Positions 1-8,041 of a stretch of 58,518 nucleotides of DNA are shown piece by piece. A program made the translations under genes and the position numbers. This stretch comes from Lapidilactobacillus mulanensis. Lineage in GTDB: Bacteria; Bacillota; Bacilli; Lactobacillales; Lactobacillaceae. The DNA lies in assembly GCF_003946215.1 (NCBI RefSeq), contig NZ_RHOW01000011.1:1-58518 (forward strand), in the 5' to 3' direction. The notes beneath the pieces are model-generated. The model was not told where the DNA came from and did not search any database. It worked only from the letters and a program-made list of their open reading frames with translations. The stretch's first letter is position 1. Every line of letters begins with the position of its first letter.

Positions 1-60
1 ATGCCGTTCAAGAATGTGCATAAACACTTTAATTATTTGATTGTCCTCTTGACAGGAGCC
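1..60. mobile_element. Terminal end of an insertion sequence (left window edge)
   Basis: Read on the minus strand, this segment begins GGCTCCTGTCAAG at position 60 and continues away from the window. It aligns closely with the last 60 bases of the window, which begin GGCCCTGTCAAG, and they share GACAA, AAATAAT and AAAGT blocks further in. Two inward-facing copies of the same terminal inverted repeat at the two window edges imply an IS lies beyond each edge. No transposase is visible, so the family is not assigned. A 29-codon reading frame at 1-90 crosses the repeat end and is not treated as a gene. Confidence 0.6.
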
Positions 61-182
61 GAGCCATTGAACCTCTTTTTGTGTGTTTGATTATATGGCT
101 GTTGTTTGAATCGACGAGGTAAAATAGGAATAGCTGATTTTTCTAAAATTTAAAAGTAAAATCCGCAAAAAACGGGTATTTA

Positions 183-216
183 AAAGGGTGAGCACAAATT
201 CATGTGCTCACCCTTT
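183..216 (-). terminator. Terminator hairpin after the Ugp-like operon
   Basis: A perfect 13-bp stem (AAAGGGTGAGCAC with its complement) and an 8-nt loop lie about 60 bp past the stop of the solute-binding protein. On the minus strand the stem is followed by TTTAAATA and, further on, a run of six T, so termination on that strand is likely though the U-tract is imperfect. Confidence 0.7.
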
Positions 217-278
217 AAGGCATCTCAAAAGTTATGTTCTTTTTTTGTTGGTCAGTGCTGTCTTACGAAACGGTTGAA

Positions 279-1577
279 CTATTCTTTGTTATCTTTGATG
301 ATCTTTTCAGTGGTTGTTTGGAGAGCAGTCAATGATTTCTTAACGGGTTCATTCTTCGTTAACATGGCATCGACAGTCTCTAACAACTTAGTCCGATATT
401 CAGAGAAACCAAGGAAGGCGTTTGATTGGAAACCATCATCGAGTGAATCAACCGCAGCCTGGTTGTACGTGTTCTTCTTGAGGTAATTCTTGAAACTAGT
501 TGTGCTCGTTGCAGATTTACGTAAAGGCACGTAACCTGTTGCCTGAGCCCACTTAGCAGTTTCTTTGGTAGACATTAAGTATTTCATGAATGCCCAAGCA
601 CCTTTTTTCTGTTCAGAGCTAGCACTCTTGAACATGACAATGTCGTTACCGGCAATTTCAGTGGCTTTTTTGCCATTGTAACTTGGTAGAGGCATTGTTC
701 CCCAGTTAAGGGTCTTAGGAGCTTGTGCGACCATTTGAGTGACACCAGCAGATGAACCAGAGTAGAAGGCTGACTTGCCTTGCGTGAATGCTTGCGTCCA
801 GTAGAAATCTTCACCGGCAGTTTTAGCAGTTTTATCATTGATCATATCCATGATGAAATTAGCAGCTTCCAGTGTGTCAGCAGTATCTAAGTTAGCTTTA
901 CCAGAAGTTGTGATCAATGGATTACCCGCTTGACGAGCTAAGCCTTCGAATTCCATATCCCAAGATTTATCGAAGCCCATTGAATAGATACCATGTGCTT
1001 TGAGGACTTCGCCATCCTTGGCGATATCTTGCCAGGTCGTTGGTTTTTTCAAGTTATATTTGTCCAAGATATCTTGGTTATAGTATAAAACACGAACCGA
1101 TTTACTGAATGGGATCGAATAATACTTACCTTGATATTTCGAACTGCTGAGGAATGAAGGATAAATATCTTTTAAATCAGCGCTCGATAATTTGTTGCTG
1201 CCTTTGAGCATGTAATTGTCCAAAGGTTCGATCAGATTATTTTTGCTATAGTCGGGAACAGTGGTATAAGTTGTCTGTGCGATTACAGGGAGGCTGTCAG
1301 ATTTGGCAGCTGCCATGATTTTTTGTTGTAAAGCTGTGTAATCGCCTTGTGCAGTACTGACAACCTTATATTTTGATTGTGAACTGTTGAAATCATTGAT
1401 AATTTTCTTCAAGGCTTTTTGGTAAGGACCATTCATACCATTCCAAAAACTGATTTTAACAGGTTCGTCTGACTTTGCTTTCGAAGCACTTGAGGAATTT
1501 CCACAAGCTGCTAATGTCAGGGCCAAACCTAATGAAACAACTGTTAACAATGCCCGTTGCCAACTTCTTTTTTTCAT
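279..1577 (-). CDS. ABC transporter solute-binding lipoprotein, UgpB-like (family 1)
   Basis: This is the extracellular binding protein of an ABC importer. Residues 1-25 form a lipoprotein signal: basic start, hydrophobic stretch and lipobox LAAC with Cys25 as the lipid anchor. The mature part opens with the family-1 pattern ISFWNGMNGPYQKALKK and later PVIAQTTYTTVPDY, which resembles the E. coli UgpB N-terminal region for glycerol-3-phosphate or glycerophosphodiesters. Length (432 aa) is normal. It is the last gene of the operon, nine bases after the second permease. Substrate is inferred only from resemblance; other sugars or polyols are possible. Confidence 0.85.
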   Translation of the reverse strand: MKKRSWQRALLTVVSLGLALTLAACGNSSSASKAKSDEPVKISFWNGMNGPYQKALKKIINDFNSSQSKYKVVSTAQGDYTALQQKIMAAAKSDSLPVIAQTTYTTVPDYSKNNLIEPLDNYMLKGSNKLSSADLKDIYPSFLSSSKYQGKYYSIPFSKSVRVLYYNQDILDKYNLKKPTTWQDIAKDGEVLKAHGIYSMGFDKSWDMEFEGLARQAGNPLITTSGKANLDTADTLEAANFIMDMINDKTAKTAGEDFYWTQAFTQGKSAFYSGSSAGVTQMVAQAPKTLNWGTMPLPSYNGKKATEIAGNDIVMFKSASSEQKKGAWAFMKYLMSTKETAKWAQATGYVPLRKSATSTTSFKNYLKKNTYNQAAVDSLDDGFQSNAFLGFSEYRTKLLETVDAMLTKNEPVKKSLTALQTTTEKIIKDNKE

Positions 1578-1585
1578 TATTCTAT

Positions 1586-2407
1586 CTATCCTTTCAATCC
1601 TGTTTTTGAGATGCCTGCAATAATGTACTTTTGAAGGAACACGTACAGAACTACCATGGGAATAATAACGAACGTCGATGCTGCCATGAGCAGAGCGTAA
1701 TTGGTACCGGCATCAGAGGTGAATGCTTGCAGTCCAACTGGCAATGTCCGGAGGTTTTCAGTATTAGTCACGATCAATGGCCACATGAAGGCGTTCCATG
1801 AACCGATGACTTGTAATACTGTGACAGCTGTAATGGTTGATTTAGAGATGGGAACTAGGACGTGCCATAAGTAATGCCAGTCACTAGCCCCATCAATTTT
1901 AGCCGCATAATAAATTTGGTCGGGGACAGATTGGAAAGTTTGTCGCAGCGTGAAGACTGTGAAGAAACTGGCCAACCAGGGAATGATCAATGCACCGTAT
2001 GTGTTCACTAAGTGCAGTTGAGATAAGGTCACGAAGTTAGGAATGATCAGCATTTCGCCGGGAACCATCATCGTCCCTAGAAAAATAACAAACAAAATGT
2101 TTTTGCCATAGAAATTCAAGCGAGAGAATGCAAAGGCTGCTAAGATACTCGTGAATAATTGGCCGACGGTGGTCAGAGATGTGACCACAACACTGTTGAT
2201 GAAGTACCGGAAGAAGGGTGCTTCTTTGAGTGCGTCCACATAGTTGCTGAACATTAAGTGCTTAGGAATCCAAATTGGGGGAATCTTAACCGTTTCGGGT
2301 TGTGTTTTTAACGAGGTTGAAATCATCCATAGGAAAGGCATCAACATAATGATCGCGCCCAGAATCAAGATGACATAACGTAGGATTATGGCTGTTTTTC
2401 GTTTCAT
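1586..2407 (-). CDS. ABC transporter permease, UgpE/MalG type
   Basis: Second membrane subunit of the importer. It has about six hydrophobic segments, and the EAA-type cytoplasmic loop that contacts the ATPase is visible as YYAAKIDGASDWHYLWHVLVP near residues 185-205. The chosen start is the Met of MKRKTAI, because AGGAGGTG lies eight bases upstream; an upstream in-frame Met would put this ribosome site inside the gene. The protein is then 273 aa, typical for MalG-like permeases. It lies 13 bp after the first permease and is probably translated from the same mRNA. Confidence 0.85.
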   Translation of the reverse strand: MKRKTAIILRYVILILGAIIMLMPFLWMISTSLKTQPETVKIPPIWIPKHLMFSNYVDALKEAPFFRYFINSVVVTSLTTVGQLFTSILAAFAFSRLNFYGKNILFVIFLGTMMVPGEMLIIPNFVTLSQLHLVNTYGALIIPWLASFFTVFTLRQTFQSVPDQIYYAAKIDGASDWHYLWHVLVPISKSTITAVTVLQVIGSWNAFMWPLIVTNTENLRTLPVGLQAFTSDAGTNYALLMAASTFVIIPMVVLYVFLQKYIIAGISKTGLKG

Positions 2408-2420
2408 TATTTGACACCTC

Positions 2421-3314
2421 CTAATAATGAACATGACGTTTGCTGTACCAAAGTTGGAACATGGTAACGAGCAAGATCATGAAGAACAGCACGACGCCAC
2501 TTGCAGCAGCAATGCCGTATTTCCATTCCGTATAGAATTTTTGGTACAAATAGTAAACGATCGTCAACGCCGATTTACTTGGACCAGGCGTCCCATTAAA
2601 GAGGGCAAAAATTTCATCGAAGACTTTGAAACTACCAATGACCCCATTAACACTGACTAGAAAAGTGATCGGTGAAAGTAGTGGAACCGTGACATTAGTG
2701 AATTGATGCCAAGAATTAGCACCGTCGATTTTTGCCGCTTGATAATAGCGTTCATTAATATTATTGAGGCCAACGAGAAAGAGGACGATGTTAAAACCGA
2801 GATTTTTCCAGACACTCATGATGATCAATGCCAACATGGCGTAACGAGGACTTTCTAACCAAGAGATGGCATTAACACCGAAGAAGCCTAAGAAATAGTT
2901 TAATAAACCATAATCACTGTTATAGATCCAGTGCCAGACTTGCGCAATCGCGACGGTACTCGTGACGAAAGGCAAGAAGTAAACGGTCCGGAAGAGTCCA
3001 GACAACCAAGTGATTCGATTCAATAGTAAGGCAACTGCCAGTGAAATGATGACGGTCAATGGCACTACACCGACAACGAAAATCAAGGTGTTTTTAACGG
3101 CGATATGAAAATCTGGATCTGAGAATAGAAACTTGAAGTTATCGAAACCATATTGCGAGACGATATCCCGAAAGAAGTCGTATTTTGTGTAGAAACTCAT
3201 GATGAACGATTTAATGATCGGATAAATATTGAAGGTGATGGTAATGACCAACATGGGCAATAAGTAGAGTAGGGCTTTACCCGTTGACTTCAGCGTGGGC
3301 TTCTCATTAAGCAT
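2421..3314 (-). CDS. ABC transporter permease, UgpA/MalF type
   Basis: First membrane subunit of the importer, 297 aa from the Met of MLNEKPTLK. That ATG overlaps the last 8 bases of the ATPase gene (GATGCTTAATGAG), which suggests translational coupling; longer in-frame starts would overlap the ATPase by about 100 bp and add a non-membrane tail unlike the family. Six hydrophobic segments are visible, and the EAA loop reads YYQAAKIDGANSWHQF. It pairs with the downstream permease to form the channel. Confidence 0.85.
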   Translation of the reverse strand: MLNEKPTLKSTGKALLYLLPMLVITITFNIYPIIKSFIMSFYTKYDFFRDIVSQYGFDNFKFLFSDPDFHIAVKNTLIFVVGVVPLTVIISLAVALLLNRITWLSGLFRTVYFLPFVTSTVAIAQVWHWIYNSDYGLLNYFLGFFGVNAISWLESPRYAMLALIIMSVWKNLGFNIVLFLVGLNNINERYYQAAKIDGANSWHQFTNVTVPLLSPITFLVSVNGVIGSFKVFDEIFALFNGTPGPSKSALTIVYYLYQKFYTEWKYGIAAASGVVLFFMILLVTMFQLWYSKRHVHY

Positions 3315-4365
3315 CTTGATCACCACCGAATATACGCGTGCCATCTTGGTCGAACAAATAAAAACCAGATTTTTGCAAGTACAGTGGTAACTCCTGACCT
3401 TCGGCAATTTCGGCTTCGATTTCGGTGGTTAATAATCGTTTGCCGTTGAAGTCAAGCAGGGCATTTTTTTCGCGACCGAATTTTTCAAAGGTTTTGACCT
3501 TGGTTGTGATCGTTGCCAGCGTTTCAGCACCAGTATCGTGATCTTGAAGTGCTTCTGGACGGATCCCGACTTTTTGCGTGCGTTTCAGCAATTCGGTATC
3601 GATCTGTCCCTTAAGTTCATCGCCAAAGTCGGCGATATCTAAGGTGTTGATCACAGGTTCGCCGATGAATTGAGCGACGAATAAATTGCTAGGGTTATCA
3701 TAGAGTGTTTCGGCAGAACTGAATTGTTGAATCTGGCCACTGTTTAAAACCATGATATGGTCAGAAATATGCAGGGCTTCATCTTGGTCATGAGTGACAA
3801 AAATCGTGGTCACGCCAGTTTCCTGTTGGATCCGGCGAATTTCCTGACGCATTTCAATTCGTAAGCGCGCATCCAAGTTTGATAAAGGTTCATCCAGTAA
3901 GAGCAAACTAGGTTCCTTAGCGAGCGCCCGAGCAATGGCGACCCGTTGTTGTTGACCGCCAGATAATGAGCCGGGTTTTTTGTCGAGCTGATCTTCAATG
4001 TGAACCAGCTTTGCTAACTCAATTGCCTTTTTCTTGCGCTCAGGTTTAGGCACCTTTGCCATTTTCAACGGGAACATGATGTTGTCCAACACATTTAAGT
4101 GCGGATAGAGGGCATAGTTTTGGAAAACCATCCCAACTTTTCTTTGCAGTGCATCTTGTTTAGTGACATCTTCATCGCCGAAGAAAATTTGACCTGAAGT
4201 TGGTGCAAGTAAACCAGAAATCATCATCAATGTTGTAGATTTACCACAGCCACTCGGTCCTAAAATTGAAACTAAAGTTCCTTCAGGAATGGTAAAATTC
4301 AAATGATGCAAAATCTCACGCGAACCATCGTAGGATAGTGAGACATCTTTGAAAGTAACTTCCAA
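3307..4365 (-). CDS. ABC transporter ATPase, UgpC/MsmK family
   Basis: Energising subunit of the importer, 352 aa. Walker A GPSGCGKST is at residues 36-44, the signature LSGGQ at 134-138, Walker B LLLLDEP at 154-160 and the switch His in FVTHDQDEAL at 192. A C-terminal regulatory/OB-type region of about 110 aa follows, as in MalK, UgpC and MsmK. It is the first gene of the minus-strand operon ATPase-permease-permease-binding protein. In some Firmicutes such an ATPase serves several sugar importers; here it is linked to a full set of partners. Confidence 0.88.
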   Translation of the reverse strand: MEVTFKDVSLSYDGSREILHHLNFTIPEGTLVSILGPSGCGKSTTLMMISGLLAPTSGQIFFGDEDVTKQDALQRKVGMVFQNYALYPHLNVLDNIMFPLKMAKVPKPERKKKAIELAKLVHIEDQLDKKPGSLSGGQQQRVAIARALAKEPSLLLLDEPLSNLDARLRIEMRQEIRRIQQETGVTTIFVTHDQDEALHISDHIMVLNSGQIQQFSSAETLYDNPSNLFVAQFIGEPVINTLDIADFGDELKGQIDTELLKRTQKVGIRPEALQDHDTGAETLATITTKVKTFEKFGREKNALLDFNGKRLLTTEIEAEIAEGQELPLYLQKSGFYLFDQDGTRIFGGDQDA

Positions 4366-4421
4366 CAGTTTCGCCCCTTTTATCTGTTTTCGACCACAAT
4401 ATAACTGATTAGTCTAGAAAT

Positions 4422-4450
4422 ATCATACAACATTTTGTGGTTGTTGTCTT
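4422..4450 (-). promoter_or_regulatory. Probable promoter of the Ugp-like operon
   Basis: On the minus strand a -10 box TATGAT (4422-4427) is preceded at 17 bp by AAGACA (4445-4450), four of six matches to TTGACA. It lies about 57 bp upstream of the ATPase start. A palindromic TGAAA/TTTCA arrangement at 4465-4480 lies just upstream. Confidence 0.45.
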
Positions 4451-4994
4451 GACTGTTTTTAAACTGAAAGCGATTTTTCAAATAGATATTTTTTCTTATC
4501 GTTTAATTAATTTTGAAAATATTAATGTTCAAACTTTAAAAATTCCGAGATAATGCGAGCTTGAATGATTTTTTTATGTGGAAATATATTCAGATCATTT
4601 TCGCTGATCATGAAGATTATTTGACGAAATATTTAGTTGCTATTGCGAAAAGACAATCAATAAATTGTCAAATCCAGATAAAGTTCGTATTTAACTGATA
4701 AAACTTCAATTAATTGACTGAATGTCTTTTAATATACACCAATTTACATTTATTGGCAAAAGCTGCGAGATGTTTGTTAATATTTACAGATTTTTATCCA
4801 AAATCACTCATTTGTCGTAATTTTGCACAAAAGATTAGCTTTGTGGGTTGTGTTTTTCAGAAGCAATCATATGATTAAGATGTCGATGTCTGCGCTTTCA
4901 AATGATGGAGATGGGCAGTCTGGGCTGAATTTGACTCAAGCGACTCATCGATGTTGAAAACTAACTTAATTGTTGGGCGATTTTTGACTAAGTT

Positions 4995-5003
4995 TGCTAC
5001 AAT
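4995..5003 (+). promoter_or_regulatory. Extended -10 promoter for the acetyltransferase
   Basis: TG-C-TACAAT is an extended -10 element, 32 bp upstream of the chosen start codon. A TTGACT hexamer is too close to serve as -35, so recognition probably depends on the TG extension. Confidence 0.5.
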
Positions 5004-5034
5004 GGAGTTAAATCTATATTTGGAGGTTGATAGA

Positions 5035-5604
5035 ATGATTCGTCCTGCAAAAAAAGAGGATGCGCAAGATGCTGTCCCAATTTTAATGCAGATTTTAAAC
5101 GACATGGAATTGAAGGCAATCAAAGATTTAGGTGCGGATCAAATTGAAGATCTGTTAGTTGCTGCATTTGCCAGCAAGACTTATCGCTATGGTTATCCGC
5201 AAACTTTAGTCTATGTAGATGATCAAACCAATCGTGCACGGGGCATTTGTGTGGGTTATCCGGCAGTTGCTGAGGCGACAATCGATGATGGGTTGACCCC
5301 TTATCTAGTTGCTCAGCATTTGCCTGACCAAACACAATTATTTGGTGATCAAGAAGCTTGGCCTAATGAATGGTATTTGGATTCATTGGCAGTAGCTCCT
5401 GATGCTCAAGGACACGGGATCGGTGGTCAGTTGTTAGATTTCCTGCCGAATTATTTGCAACAGAAGGGCGAAACTAAAATTAGTTTAAACGTTGATTTTG
5501 GCAATCCCAAGGCCAAACAATTGTATGTGCATCATGGGTTTAAGCATGCTGGTGAGATTATGATCGGCAGTCATCGCTATGAGCACTTGATTCGCCCACT
5601 TTAA
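5035..5604 (+). CDS. GNAT-family N-acetyltransferase
   Basis: A 189-aa acetyltransferase of the GNAT fold, transferring acetyl from acetyl-CoA to an unknown amine. The acetyl-CoA loop is seen as LAVAPDAQGHGIGGQLL in the middle of the protein, followed by the usual KQLYVHHGF segment. The start MIRPAKKEDAQDA is preferred because GGAGG lies nine bases upstream and the sequence begins like other family members; an in-frame Met 28 codons earlier lies in the promoter. It is a single-gene unit ending at a strong two-way terminator. Confidence 0.8.
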   Translation: MIRPAKKEDAQDAVPILMQILNDMELKAIKDLGADQIEDLLVAAFASKTYRYGYPQTLVYVDDQTNRARGICVGYPAVAEATIDDGLTPYLVAQHLPDQTQLFGDQEAWPNEWYLDSLAVAPDAQGHGIGGQLLDFLPNYLQQKGETKISLNVDFGNPKAKQLYVHHGFKHAGEIMIGSHRYEHLIRPL

Positions 5605-5625
5605 AACTGGTCGAATTTTACGCCA

Positions 5626-5683
5626 AAAAGAGCCATGTCCATTCCGACTTTAGGATAAGTCAGGGAATGGACATGGCTCTTTT
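5626..5683. terminator. Bidirectional terminator between convergent genes
   Basis: A perfect 20-bp inverted repeat (arms 5626-5645 and 5664-5683) starts with AAAA and ends with TTTT, so it can act on both strands. The loop itself contains a further GACTT/AAGTC pairing. It separates the plus-strand acetyltransferase from the minus-strand unknown gene. Confidence 0.85.
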
Positions 5684-5706
5684 AGTTTGAGCTGTGGCTG
5701 CTAAAA

Positions 5707-6231
5707 CTAATTTGGCACCACGTTAGCAAAAGGATTAAAACGATAAGCTGCTTTTTTCTGGGCGTTGATTGCCCATTGATTCAAAGTTGCCGCTACCAAA
5801 ATACAGGACAATTTCTCGTCATCATCGCGAATCGATAATTTGAATCCATCTAAATTCTTCTTGACCAACGTCGGTTCAGCACTGAAAACGGTATGCACAC
5901 CATGAGTGGCTTGATAGGTGTTTGTCGTCAGTGAGCCCATCACCGTCCAGTTTAATGTGGAGACAAAGGCGAACTGATGCCAAACGCCAGAAAGCTTGCG
6001 CATTTGACCGATGGCTTGATGGTTCAGTTCTAGCTGAAAAACTTTGCCGAAATTATTTTTAGTTTGGGCAATACTGCCTAAGTAATCGCCATCGATCGTT
6101 AATAAGTTCATGCTGCCTTGACCGAATCCGAATTGTCCCGTCAAGAGAAATAGGGGATGGTACTGTTCGTCGAAAATAAATTGGCTATTGATACCACTTT
6201 GATTCTGATTCAACAGATAATAGACTGTCAT
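5707..6231 (-). CDS. Unknown protein, possibly LURP-one/tubby-like fold
   Basis: A 174-aa cytosolic protein without signal peptide or membrane segment. I do not recognise it with certainty. It is a string of short alternating hydrophobic beta-like segments with repeated glycine turns (TGQFGFGQGSMNLLTI, DGDYLGSIAQ, NWTVMGSLTT), which recalls the scramblase-like tubby/LURP-one beta barrel found in small Firmicute proteins. The start has a GGGGTGAACGGA ribosome site. It follows the HAD phosphatase by 22 bp on the same strand, so the two are probably co-transcribed. No function is assigned. Confidence 0.6.
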   Translation of the reverse strand: MTVYYLLNQNQSGINSQFIFDEQYHPLFLLTGQFGFGQGSMNLLTIDGDYLGSIAQTKNNFGKVFQLELNHQAIGQMRKLSGVWHQFAFVSTLNWTVMGSLTTNTYQATHGVHTVFSAEPTLVKKNLDGFKLSIRDDDEKLSCILVAATLNQWAINAQKKAAYRFNPFANVVPN

Positions 6232-6253
6232 TTGATCCGTTCACCCCAATTAA

Positions 6254-7120
6254 TCAACGTTGGGTGAGTGCCCACTGAATCGCTTGGGCGACACCATCAT
6301 TTAAATTTGTTGCGGTTGTAAATGTGGCGACTTCTTTGATGGCAGGGATCGCATTGCCCATGGCCACACCAACGCCAGCAGCCGTGATCATCGAGAAGTC
6401 ATTAAGATTGTCACCGATTGCCATGACTTCTTCTTTAGGAACACCTTTTTGGGCGGCGTAGTCTAAGAGCGCTAACCCTTTTTGGGCGTGAATACTGTTA
6501 ATCTCAATATTATTAGGTGAAGAAGACGTAATCACGATTTCCTCACTTGACTGATATTTTTCACGGATCGACATAAACGCATCGGGGCCATGTTGTGAGA
6601 AGACTAGGATCTTCATGACGCGATAATCGGGATCTTTTAGAATGTTGTCGTAATTATCGATATAATTAATATTCATGATTTCCAACCGTGCAGCTGCAAG
6701 TGCCACGGCGATTTTGTAAGTGGTGTCTGGATTCAAGTTGACTAAAAGATCGGCGACGTGTTGGATCCGACGCACCTTGCTCTCGGAAAATACACCTTTA
6801 TCCGAAACCAATTCGAAATAAAAATCGGCTTCGCGTAATTCGGCGACTAAATGATTGGCTGTTGTTCTTGCCAAAGGCTCATTGACGACTGATTCGCCCG
6901 CAAGATTGAAGACCTGCGCGCCATTTAAAGTGATATAAGCAGGATTGAGTCCGGCTTTTTTAAGAATAGGTTGCGCCTCACTGAGCCCACGTCCGGTTGC
7001 CACCATAAATTCGATCCCAGCTTCTTGCGCCTTTTGAATCGCGGCGACATTTTTCGGAGAAATCGACATTTTGTCATTCAATAATGTTCCGTCCATATCT
7101 GATGCAATAATTGAAATCAA
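6254..7120 (-). CDS. Cof-type HAD-superfamily hydrolase
   Basis: A 288-aa haloacid-dehalogenase phosphatase. Motif I is SDMDGTLLN with the nucleophile Asp8 and acid/base Asp10, and motif IV is AIGDNLNDFSMI near the C-terminus; a large C2-type cap lies between them, as in Cof/YidA proteins that hydrolyse sugar phosphates or flavin mononucleotide. The start is taken as TTG at 7120 because GAAGGTGA lies just upstream and translation there begins right before motif I. An upstream ATG would extend the protein into the divergent ung gene. Substrate unknown. Confidence 0.85.
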   Translation of the reverse strand: MISIIASDMDGTLLNDKMSISPKNVAAIQKAQEAGIEFMVATGRGLSEAQPILKKAGLNPAYITLNGAQVFNLAGESVVNEPLARTTANHLVAELREADFYFELVSDKGVFSESKVRRIQHVADLLVNLNPDTTYKIAVALAAARLEIMNINYIDNYDNILKDPDYRVMKILVFSQHGPDAFMSIREKYQSSEEIVITSSSPNNIEINSIHAQKGLALLDYAAQKGVPKEEVMAIGDNLNDFSMITAAGVGVAMGNAIPAIKEVATFTTATNLNDGVAQAIQWALTQR

Positions 7121-7196
7121 AAAATCACCTTCTTTAATAGTTAATTTTAGTGTAGCATATAGGCAGAGAATATTGTAAAAAAAGGTGTGGAGAATA

Positions 7197-7886
7197 ATGA
7201 AAGAACTAATACATAATGATTGGGAAGAAGTGCTGACGCCCATCTTTGCCTCCGAGCAATATGGTCAGTTACATCAATTTCTGCGCAATGAGTATGCTAA
7301 TCAAACCATTTATCCAGAAATGCACCATATTTTTCAAGCCTTCGAGTGGACTAGCTTTGCCAATACGAAAGTCGTGATCCTGGGTCAGGATCCTTATCAT
7401 GAGCCACATCAAGCACATGGTTTAAGCTTTTCGGTTTTGCCGGGGAATGTGCTACCACCATCTTTGCGTAATATTTATAAAGAATTGCAAACGGATGTCG
7501 GCGCTACACCTGTAAAACACGGTTATCTAAAATCTTGGGCGGATCAGGGCGTCTTGTTGTTGAACTCTGTTTTGACCGTTCGTGCACATCAAGCCTACTC
7601 ACATCGTGGTAAAGGCTGGGAACAATTGACGGATGCGGCTATTAAGGCACTTGCCGAACGTGGTGGGGTCGTCTTTATTCTGTGGGGTAATGCAGCCAAG
7701 GCCAAGCGAGAATTCATCAATGAAACTAAAAATGCAGTGATCACCTCAGTTCATCCCAGTCCACTTTCGGCATCGCGGGGCTTTTTTGGCTCTCGACCAT
7801 TTTCGCAAGCGAACGAAGCGTTGTTAAAATTTGGCGAGCAGCCGATCAACTGGCAACTGCCAAGTGAACCGGAAAATGCCGAATAG
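7197..7886 (+). CDS. ung: Uracil-DNA glycosylase
   Basis: Removes uracil from DNA to start base-excision repair. The family-1 signatures are complete: GQDPYH at residues 63-68 with catalytic Asp65, [11 protein letters not shown], the FILWGNAA strand and [17 protein letters not shown] with the catalytic His. The protein is 229 aa, a normal length. The start MKELIHND follows GGTGTGGAGAATA; a Met four codons upstream is less well placed. It is divergent from the HAD gene with only 76 bp between start codons. In many lactobacilli ung precedes pta, as here. Confidence 0.97.
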   Translation: MKELIHNDWEEVLTPIFASEQYGQLHQFLRNEYANQTIYPEMHHIFQAFEWTSFANTKVVILGQDPYHEPHQAHGLSFSVLPGNVLPPSLRNIYKELQTDVGATPVKHGYLKSWADQGVLLLNSVLTVRAHQAYSHRGKGWEQLTDAAIKALAERGGVVFILWGNAAKAKREFINETKNAVITSVHPSPLSASRGFFGSRPFSQANEALLKFGEQPINWQLPSEPENAE

Positions 7887-7978
7887 TTTTAGTTTGATTT
7901 ATTGAGTTGAATTGGATAGAATAAAATCTTCAACGATACAGTCTTACCAAACTGTTATCAAGAAAATATAAATAACAC

Positions 7979-7987
7979 TGGTACAAT
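7979..7987 (+). promoter_or_regulatory. Extended -10 promoter for pta
   Basis: TG-G-TACAAT forms an extended -10 element about 55 bp upstream of the pta start codon. No good -35 hexamer is seen at 17 bp. Confidence 0.5.
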
Positions 7988-8012
7988 CTGAGCAAACGCG
8001 CTAGAATGATAT

Positions 8013-8026
8013 AAAAAGCGCTTTCG
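8013..8026 (+). promoter_or_regulatory. Candidate CcpA cre site before pta
   Basis: AAAAAGCGCTTTCG matches the catabolite-responsive element consensus TGWAARCGYTWWCA at 11 of 14 positions with a perfect AAAGCGCTTT core. It sits between the probable transcription start and the ribosome site, where bound CcpA would be expected to repress rather than activate. Confidence 0.5.
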
Positions 8027-8041
8027 TCTGGAGGAACAGAA

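Larger units (their letters stand above)
4366..5034. other. AT-rich 669-bp intergenic region
   Basis: This divergent gap between the importer operon and an acetyltransferase gene is clearly richer in A+T than its neighbours. It holds one promoter on each strand (listed separately). I see no convincing gene. A 40-codon frame at 4576-4698 on the plus strand (start MWKYIQIIFADHEDYLTKYL) has no good ribosome site and may be chance or a decayed gene. Confidence 0.6.

Noticed and set aside
1-90. 29-codon frame at the left edge, possible end of a transposase
   Set aside because: It crosses the outer end of the IS terminal repeat and does not resemble a transposase C-terminus that I know.
4465-4480. 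TGAAAGCGATTTTTCA as a CcpA cre site for the importer
   Set aside because: The arms pair but the spacing is 16 and not 14 bp, and the 3' half fails the consensus in a 14-bp alignment.
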